64,000 bases of DNA from G965267425 sp965267425 (GCA_965267425.1 OZ253959.1:1550001-1614000), one strand, 5' to 3'; counted from the stretch's first letter, positions 1-9,334 are shown. The notes: a model not told the origin generated them from the sequence alone. Translations and numbers: made by a program.

Positions 1-1
1 A

Positions 2-2377
2 TTGCAATTTCATTATGTCCTGGCCAATGCCAAGCATTTCCCAGGACATGGCGATACGGATAAAGATTCTCACAAAACCCTTCCTGTGGTGAATCATCCG
101 AAAAACAGACTGGATTCTGTTGAATTATATCCGTTTAAACAACTGATTGATAAGGGTGTGGCAAGTTTGATGATGGCTCACCTCAATGTGCCTGCGTATA
201 CCGGAAACAGCAAAAAAGCGTCGTCTTTATCAAAATCAGTGGTTTCGGATTTGTTAAAAGATACCATGGGATTCAAAGGGTTAATCGTGACCGATGCATT
301 AAATATGAAAGGAGTTTCGGCAGCTTATGAACCGGGAAAAGTGGATTTGGAAGCATTGTTGGCAGGAAATGATGTATTGCTTTTTGCAGAAGATGTACCC
401 AAGGCCATTTCAGAAATTCAGAAAGCCATTAAAAAGGGAGATATCTCCATGGAAGAAATCGAAAGGAGATGCCATAAAATATTAAAAGCAAAAAACTGGG
501 TGGGGTTGCACAAATGGACTCCAATTTCAATGGATAATCTCAATACGGATTTGACACACCCTAAGTATCATAACCTAAATGATAAACTCTATGAAAATGC
601 GATTACCGTATTAGAGAATAAAAACGATGTATTGCCTATTTCGAAACTTGGCAAAGAGAAAACCATAGCCATTTCATTTGGCAAGAGCACTTCCACTGCT
701 TTCCATGAACATTTGAGATTATATGATAAAGTAGACACGCTGCAATTCTCGAAAATACCTGATGCGCTCGGTCAGAAAAAATTATTCGACAAAATTGCCG
801 ACTATTCAACCGTCATTTTATCTGTACATCAACAATCGGCCAACCCATATCGAAAATTCAAGGTCGACCCTGAAATTATGCAATTTGCCCAGGTGCTTAA
901 ACCTGATAAAAAAGTCATTCTTTCCGTTTTTGCAAATCCATATGCCCTTCACAACACAGTGATTCCCGGTCAATTGGATGCGCTGATCATGGCTTATCAA
1001 AACGATGAAGGAATGCAAAAGGCGGCAGCCAAGGTGATTTTTGGAGGAATAGGTTCAAATGGTAAGTTACCCGTTTCCATATCCAATCGATATCCCGAAG
1101 GATCAGGTATCAAAACCCAGGTTTCAGGTTTGTTCAACTATGTTTATCCTGAATCATTGGAATTGAATCGGGACATTTTGAATTTGATTGACACCATTGT
1201 TGTTAAAGGATTACAAGAAAATGCTTATCCGGGTTGTCAAGTGCTGGTGGCCAAAGATGGAAAAGTATTTTATCATAAAGCATTTGGTTATCACACTTAT
1301 GATTCACTTAAGAAAGTTACTACATCGGACATTTACGATTTGGCTTCCATTACCAAAATTGCGGCCACATTGCCTTCAGTCATGAAATTGACACTTGATG
1401 GAAGAATAAATCTCGATTTAAGCCTGTGTGACTACTTACCTGAATTAGTGGATACTACAGTCTATTCTAATTTGGTATTGCGTGAAATTTTAGCACATCA
1501 GGCTGGTTTGAAGGCGTGGATCCCCTTTTATCAGAAAACCTTGCATAAAGGGCAGCCAAAGTATCAGGTGTATAGTTTGGAACAATCAGAATTGTATGCC
1601 TACCGTGTTGCAGAAAACCTGTACATCAATAAGTTCTATAGAGATTCAATAATGCATACGATTTTGAAAACGCCACTTAAAAAGGAACACGAATATTTGT
1701 ACAGTGATTTAGGCTATTTCTTTTTGAAGCAGATTGTTGAAAATATGGTAGACACATCATTGGATGTATTTGTGGAAGAAAACCTTTACAAGCCTTTAGG
1801 GATGTATCGAACAGCGTATCATCCCAGAAATAAATTTGCTATGGAAGAAATTGTACCAACGGAAAAAGATAAATTATTCCGAAAGCAATTGGTACATGGT
1901 GATGTTCACGATCCAGCTGCTGCCATGTTGGGTGGAGTTGGAGGTCATGCTGGATTATTTGGGAATGCCAATGATTTAGCCAAACTCATGCAATTTTATT
2001 TGAACGGAGGTGAATATGCCGGGCATGCATTTCTTTCAGACAGCATTGTCAGTGAATTTACCCGGTGTCAGTTTTGCGATAACGACAACCGTCGGGGTGC
2101 TGGATTTGACAAACCTCAAATAGATGATGAAGGAGGTCCTGCTTGTACTTGTGTTAGCCCATTGAGTTTTGGACATTCCGGATTTACAGGAACATATGCC
2201 TGGGCAGACCCGGAACACGAATTAATATATGTTTTCTTATCAAATCGCATACATCCGACAGCTGCCAATAAGAAGTTAATCAAAATGAACATTAGAACAG
2301 ATATCCAAGAAATTATCTACCAGGCTATCGAAGAAAACCACATGGACACTACGGCTCAAAACCAAACAGACAAATGA
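2..2377 (+). CDS. GH3 N-acetylhexosaminidase-like / serine beta-lactamase-like fusion (5' truncated)
   Basis: The reading frame runs in from the left edge, so the N-terminus is missing. The first part is a glycoside hydrolase family 3 domain of the NagZ type: KHFPGHGDTDKDSH near residue 11 holds the family's acid/base His, and TDALNM near residue 97 holds the nucleophile Asp. A GH3 C-terminal-like segment follows to about residue 370. From about residue 390 there is a class C beta-lactamase/penicillin-binding fold with S449-x-x-K (SITK), Y567-S-D and H725-S-G. By family knowledge, such fusions act in the periplasm on peptidoglycan fragments; the exact substrate is inferred. The stop overlaps the bshA start by 4 bases (ATGA), so the two are probably co-transcribed. 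Confidence 0.85.
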   Translation: MQFHYVLANAKHFPGHGDTDKDSHKTLPVVNHPKNRLDSVELYPFKQLIDKGVASLMMAHLNVPAYTGNSKKASSLSKSVVSDLLKDTMGFKGLIVTDALNMKGVSAAYEPGKVDLEALLAGNDVLLFAEDVPKAISEIQKAIKKGDISMEEIERRCHKILKAKNWVGLHKWTPISMDNLNTDLTHPKYHNLNDKLYENAITVLENKNDVLPISKLGKEKTIAISFGKSTSTAFHEHLRLYDKVDTLQFSKIPDALGQKKLFDKIADYSTVILSVHQQSANPYRKFKVDPEIMQFAQVLKPDKKVILSVFANPYALHNTVIPGQLDALIMAYQNDEGMQKAAAKVIFGGIGSNGKLPVSISNRYPEGSGIKTQVSGLFNYVYPESLELNRDILNLIDTIVVKGLQENAYPGCQVLVAKDGKVFYHKAFGYHTYDSLKKVTTSDIYDLASITKIAATLPSVMKLTLDGRINLDLSLCDYLPELVDTTVYSNLVLREILAHQAGLKAWIPFYQKTLHKGQPKYQVYSLEQSELYAYRVAENLYINKFYRDSIMHTILKTPLKKEHEYLYSDLGYFFLKQIVENMVDTSLDVFVEENLYKPLGMYRTAYHPRNKFAMEEIVPTEKDKLFRKQLVHGDVHDPAAAMLGGVGGHAGLFGNANDLAKLMQFYLNGGEYAGHAFLSDSIVSEFTRCQFCDNDNRRGAGFDKPQIDDEGGPACTCVSPLSFGHSGFTGTYAWADPEHELIYVFLSNRIHPTAANKKLIKMNIRTDIQEIIYQAIEENHMDTTAQNQTDK

Positions 2378-3510
2378 AAATAGGAATTGTATTGTATCCT
2401 ACCTATGGAGGAAGTGGAGTGGTAGCCACGGAATTGGGTAAGGCGATGGCCGAACAAGGGCATTGTGCACATTTCATTTCATACAAGCAACCCTTTCGTC
2501 TGGATTTGCTAAAGAAGAACATTACCTATCACGAAGTAAGTGTGACGGATTATCCGTTGTTTGAATACCAACCTTATGAGTTGCTCTTGTCCAATAAATT
2601 GGTTGAAGTAGTCATGAGAGAAAAGCTCGATATATTGCACGTCCATTACGCGATTCCACATGCCACCGCTGCATTCCTGGCTCAACAAATTCTCAAAACA
2701 AAAGGAATTAACATCCCTTTTGTCACTACATTACACGGAACAGATATTACACTTCTTGGCAAGGATTCTTCCTATGAATCTTCCATATCATTTGCCATAA
2801 ATCAATCCAGTGCAGTAACGGCGGTCTCGGAAAGTTTGAAATCGGATACCTTGATGTATTTTGATGTGGAGCAGGAAATTGAAGTGATTCCAAATTTTGT
2901 TTGTCCTGATTTATATGGCAGAAATGGAGTTCCAAAAAACATTCAGGATGAAGTGGCACCCAATGGAGAACCTATTATCATTCATGTTTCTAATTTCAGA
3001 AAAGTTAAACGCGTAGACGATGTAATCAAGGTTTTTGCTGAAGTGAAAAAAACACATAATGCAAAGCTGTTAATGGTAGGTGAAGGCCCGGAAAGGCACA
3101 ATGTGGAGGATTTAGCTCGATCCATGGGATTAATCGACGACATTAAATTCATGGGAAAAATTAAAGAGACGGAAGGGTTGTTGCTCATTTCGAATCTCTT
3201 TCTATTAACCTCTGAATTTGAAAGCTTTGGACTTGCCGCCTTAGAAGCTATGGCAGCCGGATTACCTGTTGTGTCTACCAATGGTGGTGGTCTTGCAGAA
3301 GTGAATGTTCACGGCGAAACAGGATTTCTTTGTGATGTTGGAAACATTGAACAAATGGCTAAACACTGTGTCGAAATTCTATCAAACAAAACACTTTATG
3401 ATCAATTGAAAAAAGGTGTGGCCAAAAGAGCTGAACATTTCAGCATTGATAGAATCTTACCTATTTATTTATCCTTATACGACAGAATTATCAATGAAAG
3501 TATCAGTTGA
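2374..3510 (+). CDS. bshA: N-acetyl-alpha-D-glucosaminyl L-malate synthase
   Basis: This is a GT4-family glycosyltransferase of 378 residues. The start MKIGIVLYPTYGGSGVVATE is the BshA signature, and the C-terminal half holds the GT4 motif ESFGLAALEAMAAGLPVV with its E-x7-E pair. By family knowledge it transfers GlcNAc from UDP-GlcNAc to L-malate, the first step of bacillithiol synthesis in the cytoplasm. BshB and BshC are not in the window. The start overlaps the upstream stop as ATGA, and the 3' end overlaps the next gene by 17 bases. Assignment is firm from the N-terminal motif; bacillithiol production by the organism is inferred. Confidence 0.88.
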   Translation: MKIGIVLYPTYGGSGVVATELGKAMAEQGHCAHFISYKQPFRLDLLKKNITYHEVSVTDYPLFEYQPYELLLSNKLVEVVMREKLDILHVHYAIPHATAAFLAQQILKTKGINIPFVTTLHGTDITLLGKDSSYESSISFAINQSSAVTAVSESLKSDTLMYFDVEQEIEVIPNFVCPDLYGRNGVPKNIQDEVAPNGEPIIIHVSNFRKVKRVDDVIKVFAEVKKTHNAKLLMVGEGPERHNVEDLARSMGLIDDIKFMGKIKETEGLLLISNLFLLTSEFESFGLAALEAMAAGLPVVSTNGGGLAEVNVHGETGFLCDVGNIEQMAKHCVEILSNKTLYDQLKKGVAKRAEHFSIDRILPIYLSLYDRIINESIS

Positions 3511-3766
3511 CGTAAGTCTTTATCCTCTCTACGAGGATTACAAAAAAGAAATCATTGCATTTATTGAATCAATTAAAGAAAATGAAAACATCCATGTGGT
3601 GGTAAATGGAATGAGTACCCAGTTATTTGGCGAATACGATGAAGTAATGGGAACATTGCAAAAGCAAATGAAACTGGTTTTAAGTGATGAAGTGAGGAGT
3701 GTTCTTATCCTAAAAATAAGCCAAGGGGAATTAACCAGGGACAAGATACCCGACCATTTGAAATAG
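3494..3766 (+). CDS. YkoF-like / thiamine-binding-domain small protein
   Basis: This small protein of 90 residues begins at ATG 3494, inside the end of bshA; an in-frame GTG further upstream would extend it deeper into bshA and was not chosen. The N-terminus MKVSVDVSLYPLYEDY and the segment MSTQLFGEYDEVM resemble the ferredoxin-like YkoF/DUF77 domain, which in YkoF binds thiamine or hydroxymethylpyrimidine. No membrane segment or signal peptide is seen. Translational coupling to bshA is likely from the overlap. Ligand binding is inferred from the family only. It ends one base before the stop of the convergent lptF-like gene. Confidence 0.6.
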   Translation: MKVSVDVSLYPLYEDYKKEIIAFIESIKENENIHVVVNGMSTQLFGEYDEVMGTLQKQMKLVLSDEVRSVLILKISQGELTRDKIPDHLK

Positions 3767-4846
3767 TTATTTCGGTGCCTTTACCAATAGAATTACAGAA
3801 AGAATACCGTACATAAAATTTGGGGCCCAAATTGAAATGATGGCTGGAACACCTGAATTCAGTGCCAGGTTTTTACCAAACTCCTGCATGATGATATAGG
3901 AGAAGGCAATCAAAAAGCCATACATGATGTTCATGCCAATACCTCCGCGCACCTTTCTACTGGCTATTGACGCCCCAATAAGCGTCAGCACAAATGTGGC
4001 AAAAGGAAACGCCATACGTTTGTATTTTTCAACTTCGTAAAAAGCCACTTTTTCGGAACCCACAAATCGTTCTTTTTCAATTTCAGCATTCAATCGATGG
4101 TAATCAAACATTTCAACAACATTGTCGCGCTGACCAAATTCTTCCGGTTTGAACTGAAGCAGGGTGTCAAGGACTTTTCCTTTGACAATTTTCTCCTCTT
4201 CACCTTCAATGGTACGAATCATGTAATTGTGAATTCTCCAACGAGTGTTCAGGCTATCCCATTTGATGAAATCACTGATTAACTTATACTTCAATTGACC
4301 TTCTTCCATGGTTTCCAATGAAAATTTATAACCCACATTGGTGAAGTTGTTGTAATTCTCAAAATAGATATAAGTTCCAGGTAGAATTTGTCGGTGAATG
4401 TTTTCTGCACGATTTCGGTAAGGATTGTCACGGATGTAATTTTCTTCAAACTCCAAGCGCTTTTCGTTAGCCTTAGGGATGGAAAAATTGTTGAGGTAAA
4501 AAGACAATCCCGCCAGGAACGCCGCTACAATCATGTATGGACGTAAGATGCGAAAGAAACTTATGCCCCCGGATAACATGGCTACAATCTCCGTATTGTT
4601 GGCCATCTTGGCTGTAAAAAATATCACAGAAATAAAGATGAAAAGTGGCGAAAACAAATTGATGAAATACGGAATGAAATTTCTGTAATAGGAAAATACA
4701 ATTTCATACAATGGTGCATCTTTCTCAATGAAATCGTCAATCCGCTCAGAGACGTCAAATACAATGACAATTAAGATAAACAAGCCCAGAGACAAGAAAA
4801 AGGTCCCCAGAAATTTTCGGATGATATACCAGTCAATTAGCTTCAT
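3767..4846 (-). CDS. LptF/LptG family permease
   Basis: This is a YjgP/YjgQ-family membrane protein of 359 residues. It has a cluster of three hydrophobic segments at the N-terminus (about residues 10-115), a central soluble domain, and three more segments from about residue 270. That is the usual architecture of LptF/LptG, the transmembrane half of the LptB2FG transporter that extracts lipopolysaccharide from the inner membrane. Which of the two paralogs it is cannot be told here. The ATG directly follows the tgt stop (TAA|ATG), so it lies in an operon with tgt. Confidence 0.85.
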   Translation of the reverse strand: MKLIDWYIIRKFLGTFFLSLGLFILIVIVFDVSERIDDFIEKDAPLYEIVFSYYRNFIPYFINLFSPLFIFISVIFFTAKMANNTEIVAMLSGGISFFRILRPYMIVAAFLAGLSFYLNNFSIPKANEKRLEFEENYIRDNPYRNRAENIHRQILPGTYIYFENYNNFTNVGYKFSLETMEEGQLKYKLISDFIKWDSLNTRWRIHNYMIRTIEGEEEKIVKGKVLDTLLQFKPEEFGQRDNVVEMFDYHRLNAEIEKERFVGSEKVAFYEVEKYKRMAFPFATFVLTLIGASIASRKVRGGIGMNIMYGFLIAFSYIIMQEFGKNLALNSGVPAIISIWAPNFMYGILSVILLVKAPK

Positions 4847-5977
4847 TTACAGCCGGTTATCTAACTTATTTACCATGTTCGATTTCCATTCGGCAAAGTT
4901 ACCTTCAATTATTTTGGTTCGGGCTTCCTGAACCAACCAAAGATAAAAAGCCAGGTTATGTAAACTGGCAATTTGCCCTGCTAAACGTTCTCCTGAAACA
5001 AATAAATGTCGCACATAGGCCTTGTTGTATGCTGAATCAACAAAACTCTTACCATTGCTGTCCAATGGAGAAAAATCGTTTTTCCATTTTTCATTTTTGA
5101 GATTGATGATGCCTTCAGAAGTGAAAATCATTCCGTTGCGCCCATTTCGCGTGGGCATTACACAATCGAACATATCTACACCTAACGCTATATTTTCCAA
5201 AATATTAACCGGCGTTCCAACACCCATTAAATAACGAGGTTTGTCTTTTGGCAATATGGAACAAACCACATCCGTCATGGCATACATTTCGGGAGCCGGC
5301 TCCCCAACTGATAATCCTCCAATGGCATTTCCTACTGCATTTACAGAAGATATGTACTCAGCAGATTGCTTTCTTAAATCCGCATACGTGCTTCCTTGAA
5401 CGATGGGGAATAGCGCTTGAGCATAGTCATACAATGGCTCATTGTTGTTAAAATGATCCATGCATCTATTCAACCAACGATGGGTCATGTGCATCGACTT
5501 TTCAGCATAATCCCGTTCACAAGGATAAGGTGTACATTCATCAAATGCCATAATGATATCTGCACCAATCATACGCTGAATATCTATGGCGTATTCGGGG
5601 GTAAAAACATGTTTGCTGCCATCAATGTGTGATGAAAATTCAACACCCTTTTCGGTAATTTTTCTTCTATCCGACAACGAATACACTTGATAACCTCCGC
5701 TATCTGTAAGAATCGGACGATTCCAATTCATAAATTGATGTAAGCCTCCTGCTTGTTGTAATACATCCATTCCAGGTCTTAGGTATAAATGGTAGGTATT
5801 TCCAAGAATGATTTGTGCCTTGACATCATCAGCCAACTCACGCTGGTGAAGACCTTTTACCGTGGCTGCAGTGCCAACAGGCATAAATATGGGAGTTTCA
5901 ATGGGGCCGTGATCCGTTTGAATGGATCCAGCCCTTGCGTTGGATTTAGAATCGGAAGCGTTGAGGGTAAATTTCAT
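4847..5977 (-). CDS. tgt: queuine tRNA-guanine34 transglycosylase
   Basis: This 376-residue TIM-barrel enzyme exchanges G34 of GUN-anticodon tRNAs in queuosine synthesis. The catalytic motifs are clear: ILTDSGGYQVYSL with the first Asp, MAFDECTPYP, and the nucleophile segment GVDMFDCVMPTRNGRNG. The C-terminal zinc site of classical Tgt (CxCxxC...H) is not conserved: where the cysteines are expected, the sequence reads DSAYNKAYVRHL. I believe this loss is common in Bacteroidota rather than a sign of decay, because everything else is intact. A perfect -7 box lies 18 bases upstream, and lptF/G follows without a gap. Confidence 0.93.
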   Translation of the reverse strand: MKFTLNASDSKSNARAGSIQTDHGPIETPIFMPVGTAATVKGLHQRELADDVKAQIILGNTYHLYLRPGMDVLQQAGGLHQFMNWNRPILTDSGGYQVYSLSDRRKITEKGVEFSSHIDGSKHVFTPEYAIDIQRMIGADIIMAFDECTPYPCERDYAEKSMHMTHRWLNRCMDHFNNNEPLYDYAQALFPIVQGSTYADLRKQSAEYISSVNAVGNAIGGLSVGEPAPEMYAMTDVVCSILPKDKPRYLMGVGTPVNILENIALGVDMFDCVMPTRNGRNGMIFTSEGIINLKNEKWKNDFSPLDSNGKSFVDSAYNKAYVRHLFVSGERLAGQIASLHNLAFYLWLVQEARTKIIEGNFAEWKSNMVNKLDNRL

Positions 5978-5994
5978 TTTTGGTTGGCAATGCG

Positions 5995-6002
5995 CAAATA
6001 TA
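5995..6002 (-). promoter_or_regulatory. -7 promoter element of tgt
   Basis: On the minus strand this reads TATATTTG, a perfect match to the Bacteroidota TAnnTTTG box. It lies 18 bases before the tgt ATG and back-to-back with the glycosyltransferase promoter at 6024. Confidence 0.6.
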
Positions 6003-6023
6003 TTAAAGCTGCATGAAGAATTT

Positions 6024-6031
6024 TACATTTG
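6024..6031 (+). promoter_or_regulatory. -7 promoter element of glycosyltransferase-sigma-rsmG operon
   Basis: TACATTTG matches TAnnTTTG exactly. It argues against the in-frame TTG at 6029 as a start, because that codon lies inside the box, and supports ATG 6047. Confidence 0.6.
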
Positions 6032-6046
6032 TTTCTGATTCAATCG

Positions 6047-7162
6047 ATGGAAAACCAATTGGACATATTTATCATTTTTTGGAGCATAGGAATGGCATAC
6101 TTGTGTGTGTATTATTTGTTGCTCTTTTTGACATGGTCGAGGAATAGGGAAGATATAAAAACAGTTCTGCCTAATCCTCCTGTATCCGTTGTGATATGTG
6201 CCAAAAATGAGGCTGCTAATCTTCAGAATTATTTACCCGCTATTTTGGACCAGGACTATCCGGAATTTGAAGTGGTAATTCTGGATGACCATTCAACGGA
6301 TTCCACGATCGATATAGTTCAAGACTTGATGAAACACCATAAACACTTGCGTTACGAGAAATTTGATAAGTCTTCCACCGGATTGCGAGGAAAAAAAGGA
6401 CTTTTGGTCCATGGCGTGTCTATTGCAAAATACAAACATTTGTTGTTCACGGACGCAGACTGCATGGTTTCAGGCCGACGTTGGATATCCGCAATGACTT
6501 CTCCTTGTGATGAAAAAACAAGATTTGTATTAGGGTTTGCCCCACTGAACGTGAACAATGGTTGGCTTGGTTCATTTGAGTCATTTGAAAATGCAAAAAC
6601 TGCCGCAACGTATTTAGGTCATGCCATGTTAGGTATTCCTTATATGGGGGTTGGACGCAATATGTTGTATGTGCATCAAGACGATGATCTACTTGACATG
6701 TATCAACGGGGAGGACATTTAGCAAGTGGGGATGATGATTTATTAGTGAATCAACTGGCCAACGCAACCAACACCAAATACGTCCTGGAAAGTGATGCTT
6801 TTATGGTCAGTGAAGCACCTCCATCATGGAAAGTGCTCTTAAAACAAAAGACCCGGCAATTGGGTGCGGGAGGATTTTATCGCACACGAGACAAAACCCT
6901 TTTGGGCGCAGTGATGTTATTTGAAATCTATGGTTTTGTCCTTTTGCTAATTTTTGCTGCATGGAATCTGCTACAATTTTGGATGATTTTCATTTATATG
7001 GTTAAATTCGCGCTGAAGGGCTTGATGTATTTTCAAGTTGATAAAAAATTAAACACAACCGTAGGACTTAGGTTTGTGTTTTTTGATTTAATGCACATTT
7101 TTTTATCAATTGGATTGTACCTGAATAGTTTGCTCTTTAAGAAAAAGATTGATTGGAAGTGA
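6047..7162 (+). CDS. membrane-bound family 2 glycosyltransferase
   Basis: The protein has 371 residues from ATG 6047. One N-terminal membrane segment precedes a GT2 domain beginning at PPVSVVICAKNEAANL; it holds the nucleotide-binding LDDHSTD, the metal-binding DAD triad (FTDADCM) and a QTRQLGAGGF-like stretch (KTRQLGAGGF). Three hydrophobic segments close the C-terminus. By family knowledge it uses a nucleotide sugar at the inner face of the cytoplasmic membrane; donor and acceptor cannot be read from the sequence. The stop overlaps the start of the ECF sigma gene (GTGA). Confidence 0.8.
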   Translation: MENQLDIFIIFWSIGMAYLCVYYLLLFLTWSRNREDIKTVLPNPPVSVVICAKNEAANLQNYLPAILDQDYPEFEVVILDDHSTDSTIDIVQDLMKHHKHLRYEKFDKSSTGLRGKKGLLVHGVSIAKYKHLLFTDADCMVSGRRWISAMTSPCDEKTRFVLGFAPLNVNNGWLGSFESFENAKTAATYLGHAMLGIPYMGVGRNMLYVHQDDDLLDMYQRGGHLASGDDDLLVNQLANATNTKYVLESDAFMVSEAPPSWKVLLKQKTRQLGAGGFYRTRDKTLLGAVMLFEIYGFVLLLIFAAWNLLQFWMIFIYMVKFALKGLMYFQVDKKLNTTVGLRFVFFDLMHIFLSIGLYLNSLLFKKKIDWK

Positions 7163-7761
7163 ACGAAAATCTTTCAGAAAAAGCAAAATTTGATTATCGA
7201 TTGGTGCAGAGAGCCCGGGAGCAGGGCGATCAACAAGCCTATGCCTCACTGATGGAAGCATACCGTGATTCCGTGTACTATATGATGCTTAAAATGGTAC
7301 ATCAGGAAGATGATGCGGAAGATTTAACCATCGAAGCATTTGGAAAGGCATTCAAACAATTACATCAATATGTGCCTAACTATGCATTCAGTACATGGCT
7401 ATTCCGCATTGCCACAAACAATTGCATTGATTTTATCAGAAAGAAAAAACTGAAGACACTGTCCATTGACAATCCTTATGAGAATACAGATGGTACAGAA
7501 ACCGTCTTCTCGCTGCATTCATCCGGACTGGATCCAGAAGAAAAGTTCATTAAGAAGCAGAAAATCAAGCACATGCGTGAGGTGGTGGATAAGTTGAAAC
7601 CACGGTATAAGAACTTGATTGTTCTACGCTATTTTAAGGAATATTCCTACGAAGAGATAGCTGAGGAAATGGATTTACCCTTGGGAACCGTTAAAGCCCA
7701 ATTGTTCAGAGCAAGAGAGTTCCTTTTCAATATCATGAAAAAAAGTAAAGACAAGATTTAA
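7159..7761 (+). CDS. ECF-type RNA polymerase sigma factor
   Basis: This is a sigma-70 family protein of about 200 residues with region 2 (YYMMLKMVHQEDDAEDLTIE, then FSTWLFRIATNNCIDFIRKK) and region 4 (LKPRYKNLIVLRYFKEYSY, EEIAEEMDLPLGTVKAQLFR). GTG 7159 is chosen as start because it gives a 4-base GTGA overlap with the upstream gene; TTG 7153 is an in-frame alternative. No anti-sigma gene is adjacent; rsmG follows with no gap. It may therefore be a constitutively coupled ECF factor, but its regulon is unknown. Confidence 0.85.
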   Translation: MNENLSEKAKFDYRLVQRAREQGDQQAYASLMEAYRDSVYYMMLKMVHQEDDAEDLTIEAFGKAFKQLHQYVPNYAFSTWLFRIATNNCIDFIRKKKLKTLSIDNPYENTDGTETVFSLHSSGLDPEEKFIKKQKIKHMREVVDKLKPRYKNLIVLRYFKEYSYEEIAEEMDLPLGTVKAQLFRAREFLFNIMKKSKDKI

Positions 7762-8427
7762 ATGACATCTATCCATTCGACAGATATCATTAAACGGTAC
7801 TTTCCAGAAATTTCACCCCAACAAATCGAACAGTTTTCTCAGTTAGAGAATGCATACATTGATTGGAATCAAAAAATCAATGTCATTTCCAGAAAAGATA
7901 CGGATCAGCTTGTAGAACGGCATATTTTACATGGATTGGCCATAGCAAAGTATGTGTCTTTTAAGAAGGATGCTGACATATTGGATATTGGCACGGGTGG
8001 TGGTATACCAGGTCTGCCGCTAGCCATTTTTTTTCCACAGACCAAATTTGTCCTGGTTGACAGCATTGGAAAAAAAATAAAGGTGGTCAATGCCATAGCC
8101 GATGAGTTAGGGTTAACAAATGTCAAAGCACGTCATATGAGAGCGGAAGACGTTTCTGGGTCTTTTGATTTTATTGTCAGCAGAGCTGTTGCGCCCGGTG
8201 AAAAGTTGCTTGCCTGGACAAAAGGGAAGTTAAAAAACATGAATGAACATGAAATGCCAAATGGACATTTGTGGTTGAAAGGTGGAGATTTAAAAGAAGA
8301 ACTTTCGGGAATAAAGCTGAACAAAAAGATGGTTGATCTAAAAGATTATTATCAAGAATCTTTTTATGATTCCAAGAAACTTATACATGTTTATCCAAAT
8401 ATCAAATCAGGTAGCAATCGGACATGA
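7762..8427 (+). CDS. rsmG: 16S rRNA (guanine527-N7)-methyltransferase
   Basis: This 221-residue SAM-dependent methyltransferase matches RsmG (GidB) over its length: NVISRKDTDQLVERHILHGL, then the SAM-binding DILDIGTGGGIPGLPLAIFF, and FDFIVSRAVAPGEKLL. It methylates N7 of G527 in 16S rRNA in the cytoplasm. The ATG directly follows the stop of the sigma gene. Loss of RsmG gives low-level streptomycin resistance in other bacteria (known of the family). Confidence 0.93.
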   Translation: MTSIHSTDIIKRYFPEISPQQIEQFSQLENAYIDWNQKINVISRKDTDQLVERHILHGLAIAKYVSFKKDADILDIGTGGGIPGLPLAIFFPQTKFVLVDSIGKKIKVVNAIADELGLTNVKARHMRAEDVSGSFDFIVSRAVAPGEKLLAWTKGKLKNMNEHEMPNGHLWLKGGDLKEELSGIKLNKKMVDLKDYYQESFYDSKKLIHVYPNIKSGSNRT

Positions 8428-8437
8428 TGGAATTTGC

Positions 8438-8445
8438 TACTTTCG
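8438..8445 (+). promoter_or_regulatory. candidate -7 element of DUF2911 gene
   Basis: TACTTTCG differs from TAnnTTTG at one position and lies 16 bases before the ATG at 8462. This is a weak call. Confidence 0.35.
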
Positions 8446-8461
8446 TGAAAAATAAAGAACA

Positions 8462-9307
8462 ATGAAAAAATTTTATACTTCCTTTTTAGCAATAGCCATC
8501 TCAACATTTAGCATTGCTCAAGAACTTGAATTGCCTGCACCAAGTCCAAAAATTAACATGAGTCAACGAATTGGACTTACGGATGTTGATTTGGAATATT
8601 CGCGTCCCAGAGTGAAAGGCAGAACAGTTTTCGGAGGTTTAGAACCGTACAATGAAGTCTGGAGAACTGGAGCAAACAAAGCCACTAAAATCAGTTTTTC
8701 TACGGATGTAAAATTTGGTGGCAAGGATGTTCCGGCCGGAACCTACGCATTGTTTACCATTCCTGCAGAAGATAAATTCACGTTTATCATCAATAAGAAT
8801 TACGACCAATGGGGTAAAGGAGATTACAAAGTGGAAGAGGATGTTGCCCGTGTGGAAGTTGCTATTGAGAAAGCATCAAATATGGAATCCATGTTCATTT
8901 ATTTTGATGATGTAAAAGATGAATCTGCGAATTTGATTTTGCACTGGAGTACTACTCGAATTTCTGTTCCAGTGGAAGTGGAAGTAAAATCCAAGGCTAC
9001 TGCAAACATAGAGCAAGCCATTAAGGATGCAGAGAACTCATTTAGAACCTACAATTCCTCAGCACGCTATTACCTGGATAATGATATGGACGCAACTAAA
9101 GCGCTTGAATGGTCAAGAAAATCGGTTGATATGGATAAACGATTCTGGAACTTGACCACCTTATCAAGAGCGCATTACGCCAATGGTAACAAAGATGAAG
9201 CCATTAAATTGGCAGAGGAGGCTAAAGCTATGGCAGAAGAAGCTGGATACCAGCGTTATGTTCAGATGAATGCGGATAACATAAAAACCTGGCAAGAGGC
9301 AAAATAG
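8462..9307 (+). CDS. exported DUF2911 domain protein with helical C-terminus
   Basis: The protein has 281 residues. A Sec signal peptide (MKKFYTSFLAIAISTFSIAQ) is followed by a DUF2911 domain: SPKINMSQRIGLTDVDLEYSR, then VFGGLEPYNEVWRTGANKAT and VPAGTYALFTIP. Residues from about 180 onward are helical and resemble TPR-like repeats. DUF2911 is widespread in Bacteroidota and has no established activity. It appears to be a single-gene unit between rsmG and the next membrane protein. Confidence 0.85.
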   Translation: MKKFYTSFLAIAISTFSIAQELELPAPSPKINMSQRIGLTDVDLEYSRPRVKGRTVFGGLEPYNEVWRTGANKATKISFSTDVKFGGKDVPAGTYALFTIPAEDKFTFIINKNYDQWGKGDYKVEEDVARVEVAIEKASNMESMFIYFDDVKDESANLILHWSTTRISVPVEVEVKSKATANIEQAIKDAENSFRTYNSSARYYLDNDMDATKALEWSRKSVDMDKRFWNLTTLSRAHYANGNKDEAIKLAEEAKAMAEEAGYQRYVQMNADNIKTWQEAK

Positions 9308-9326
9308 GGTTCTTTTTTCCTCCCTA

Positions 9327-9334
9327 TATTTTTG
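9327..9334 (+). promoter_or_regulatory. -7 promoter element
   Basis: TATTTTTG fits TAnnTTTG and lies 25 bases before ATG 9360. Confidence 0.5.

Noticed and set aside
4847..5977. Calling tgt a pseudogene because of missing zinc cysteines
   Set aside because: The frame, length and catalytic motifs are intact, and the loss seems shared by Bacteroidota.
6029..6046. TTG 6029 as start of the glycosyltransferase
   Set aside because: The codon lies inside the -7 box at 6024-6031; ATG 6047 fits the family N-terminus.
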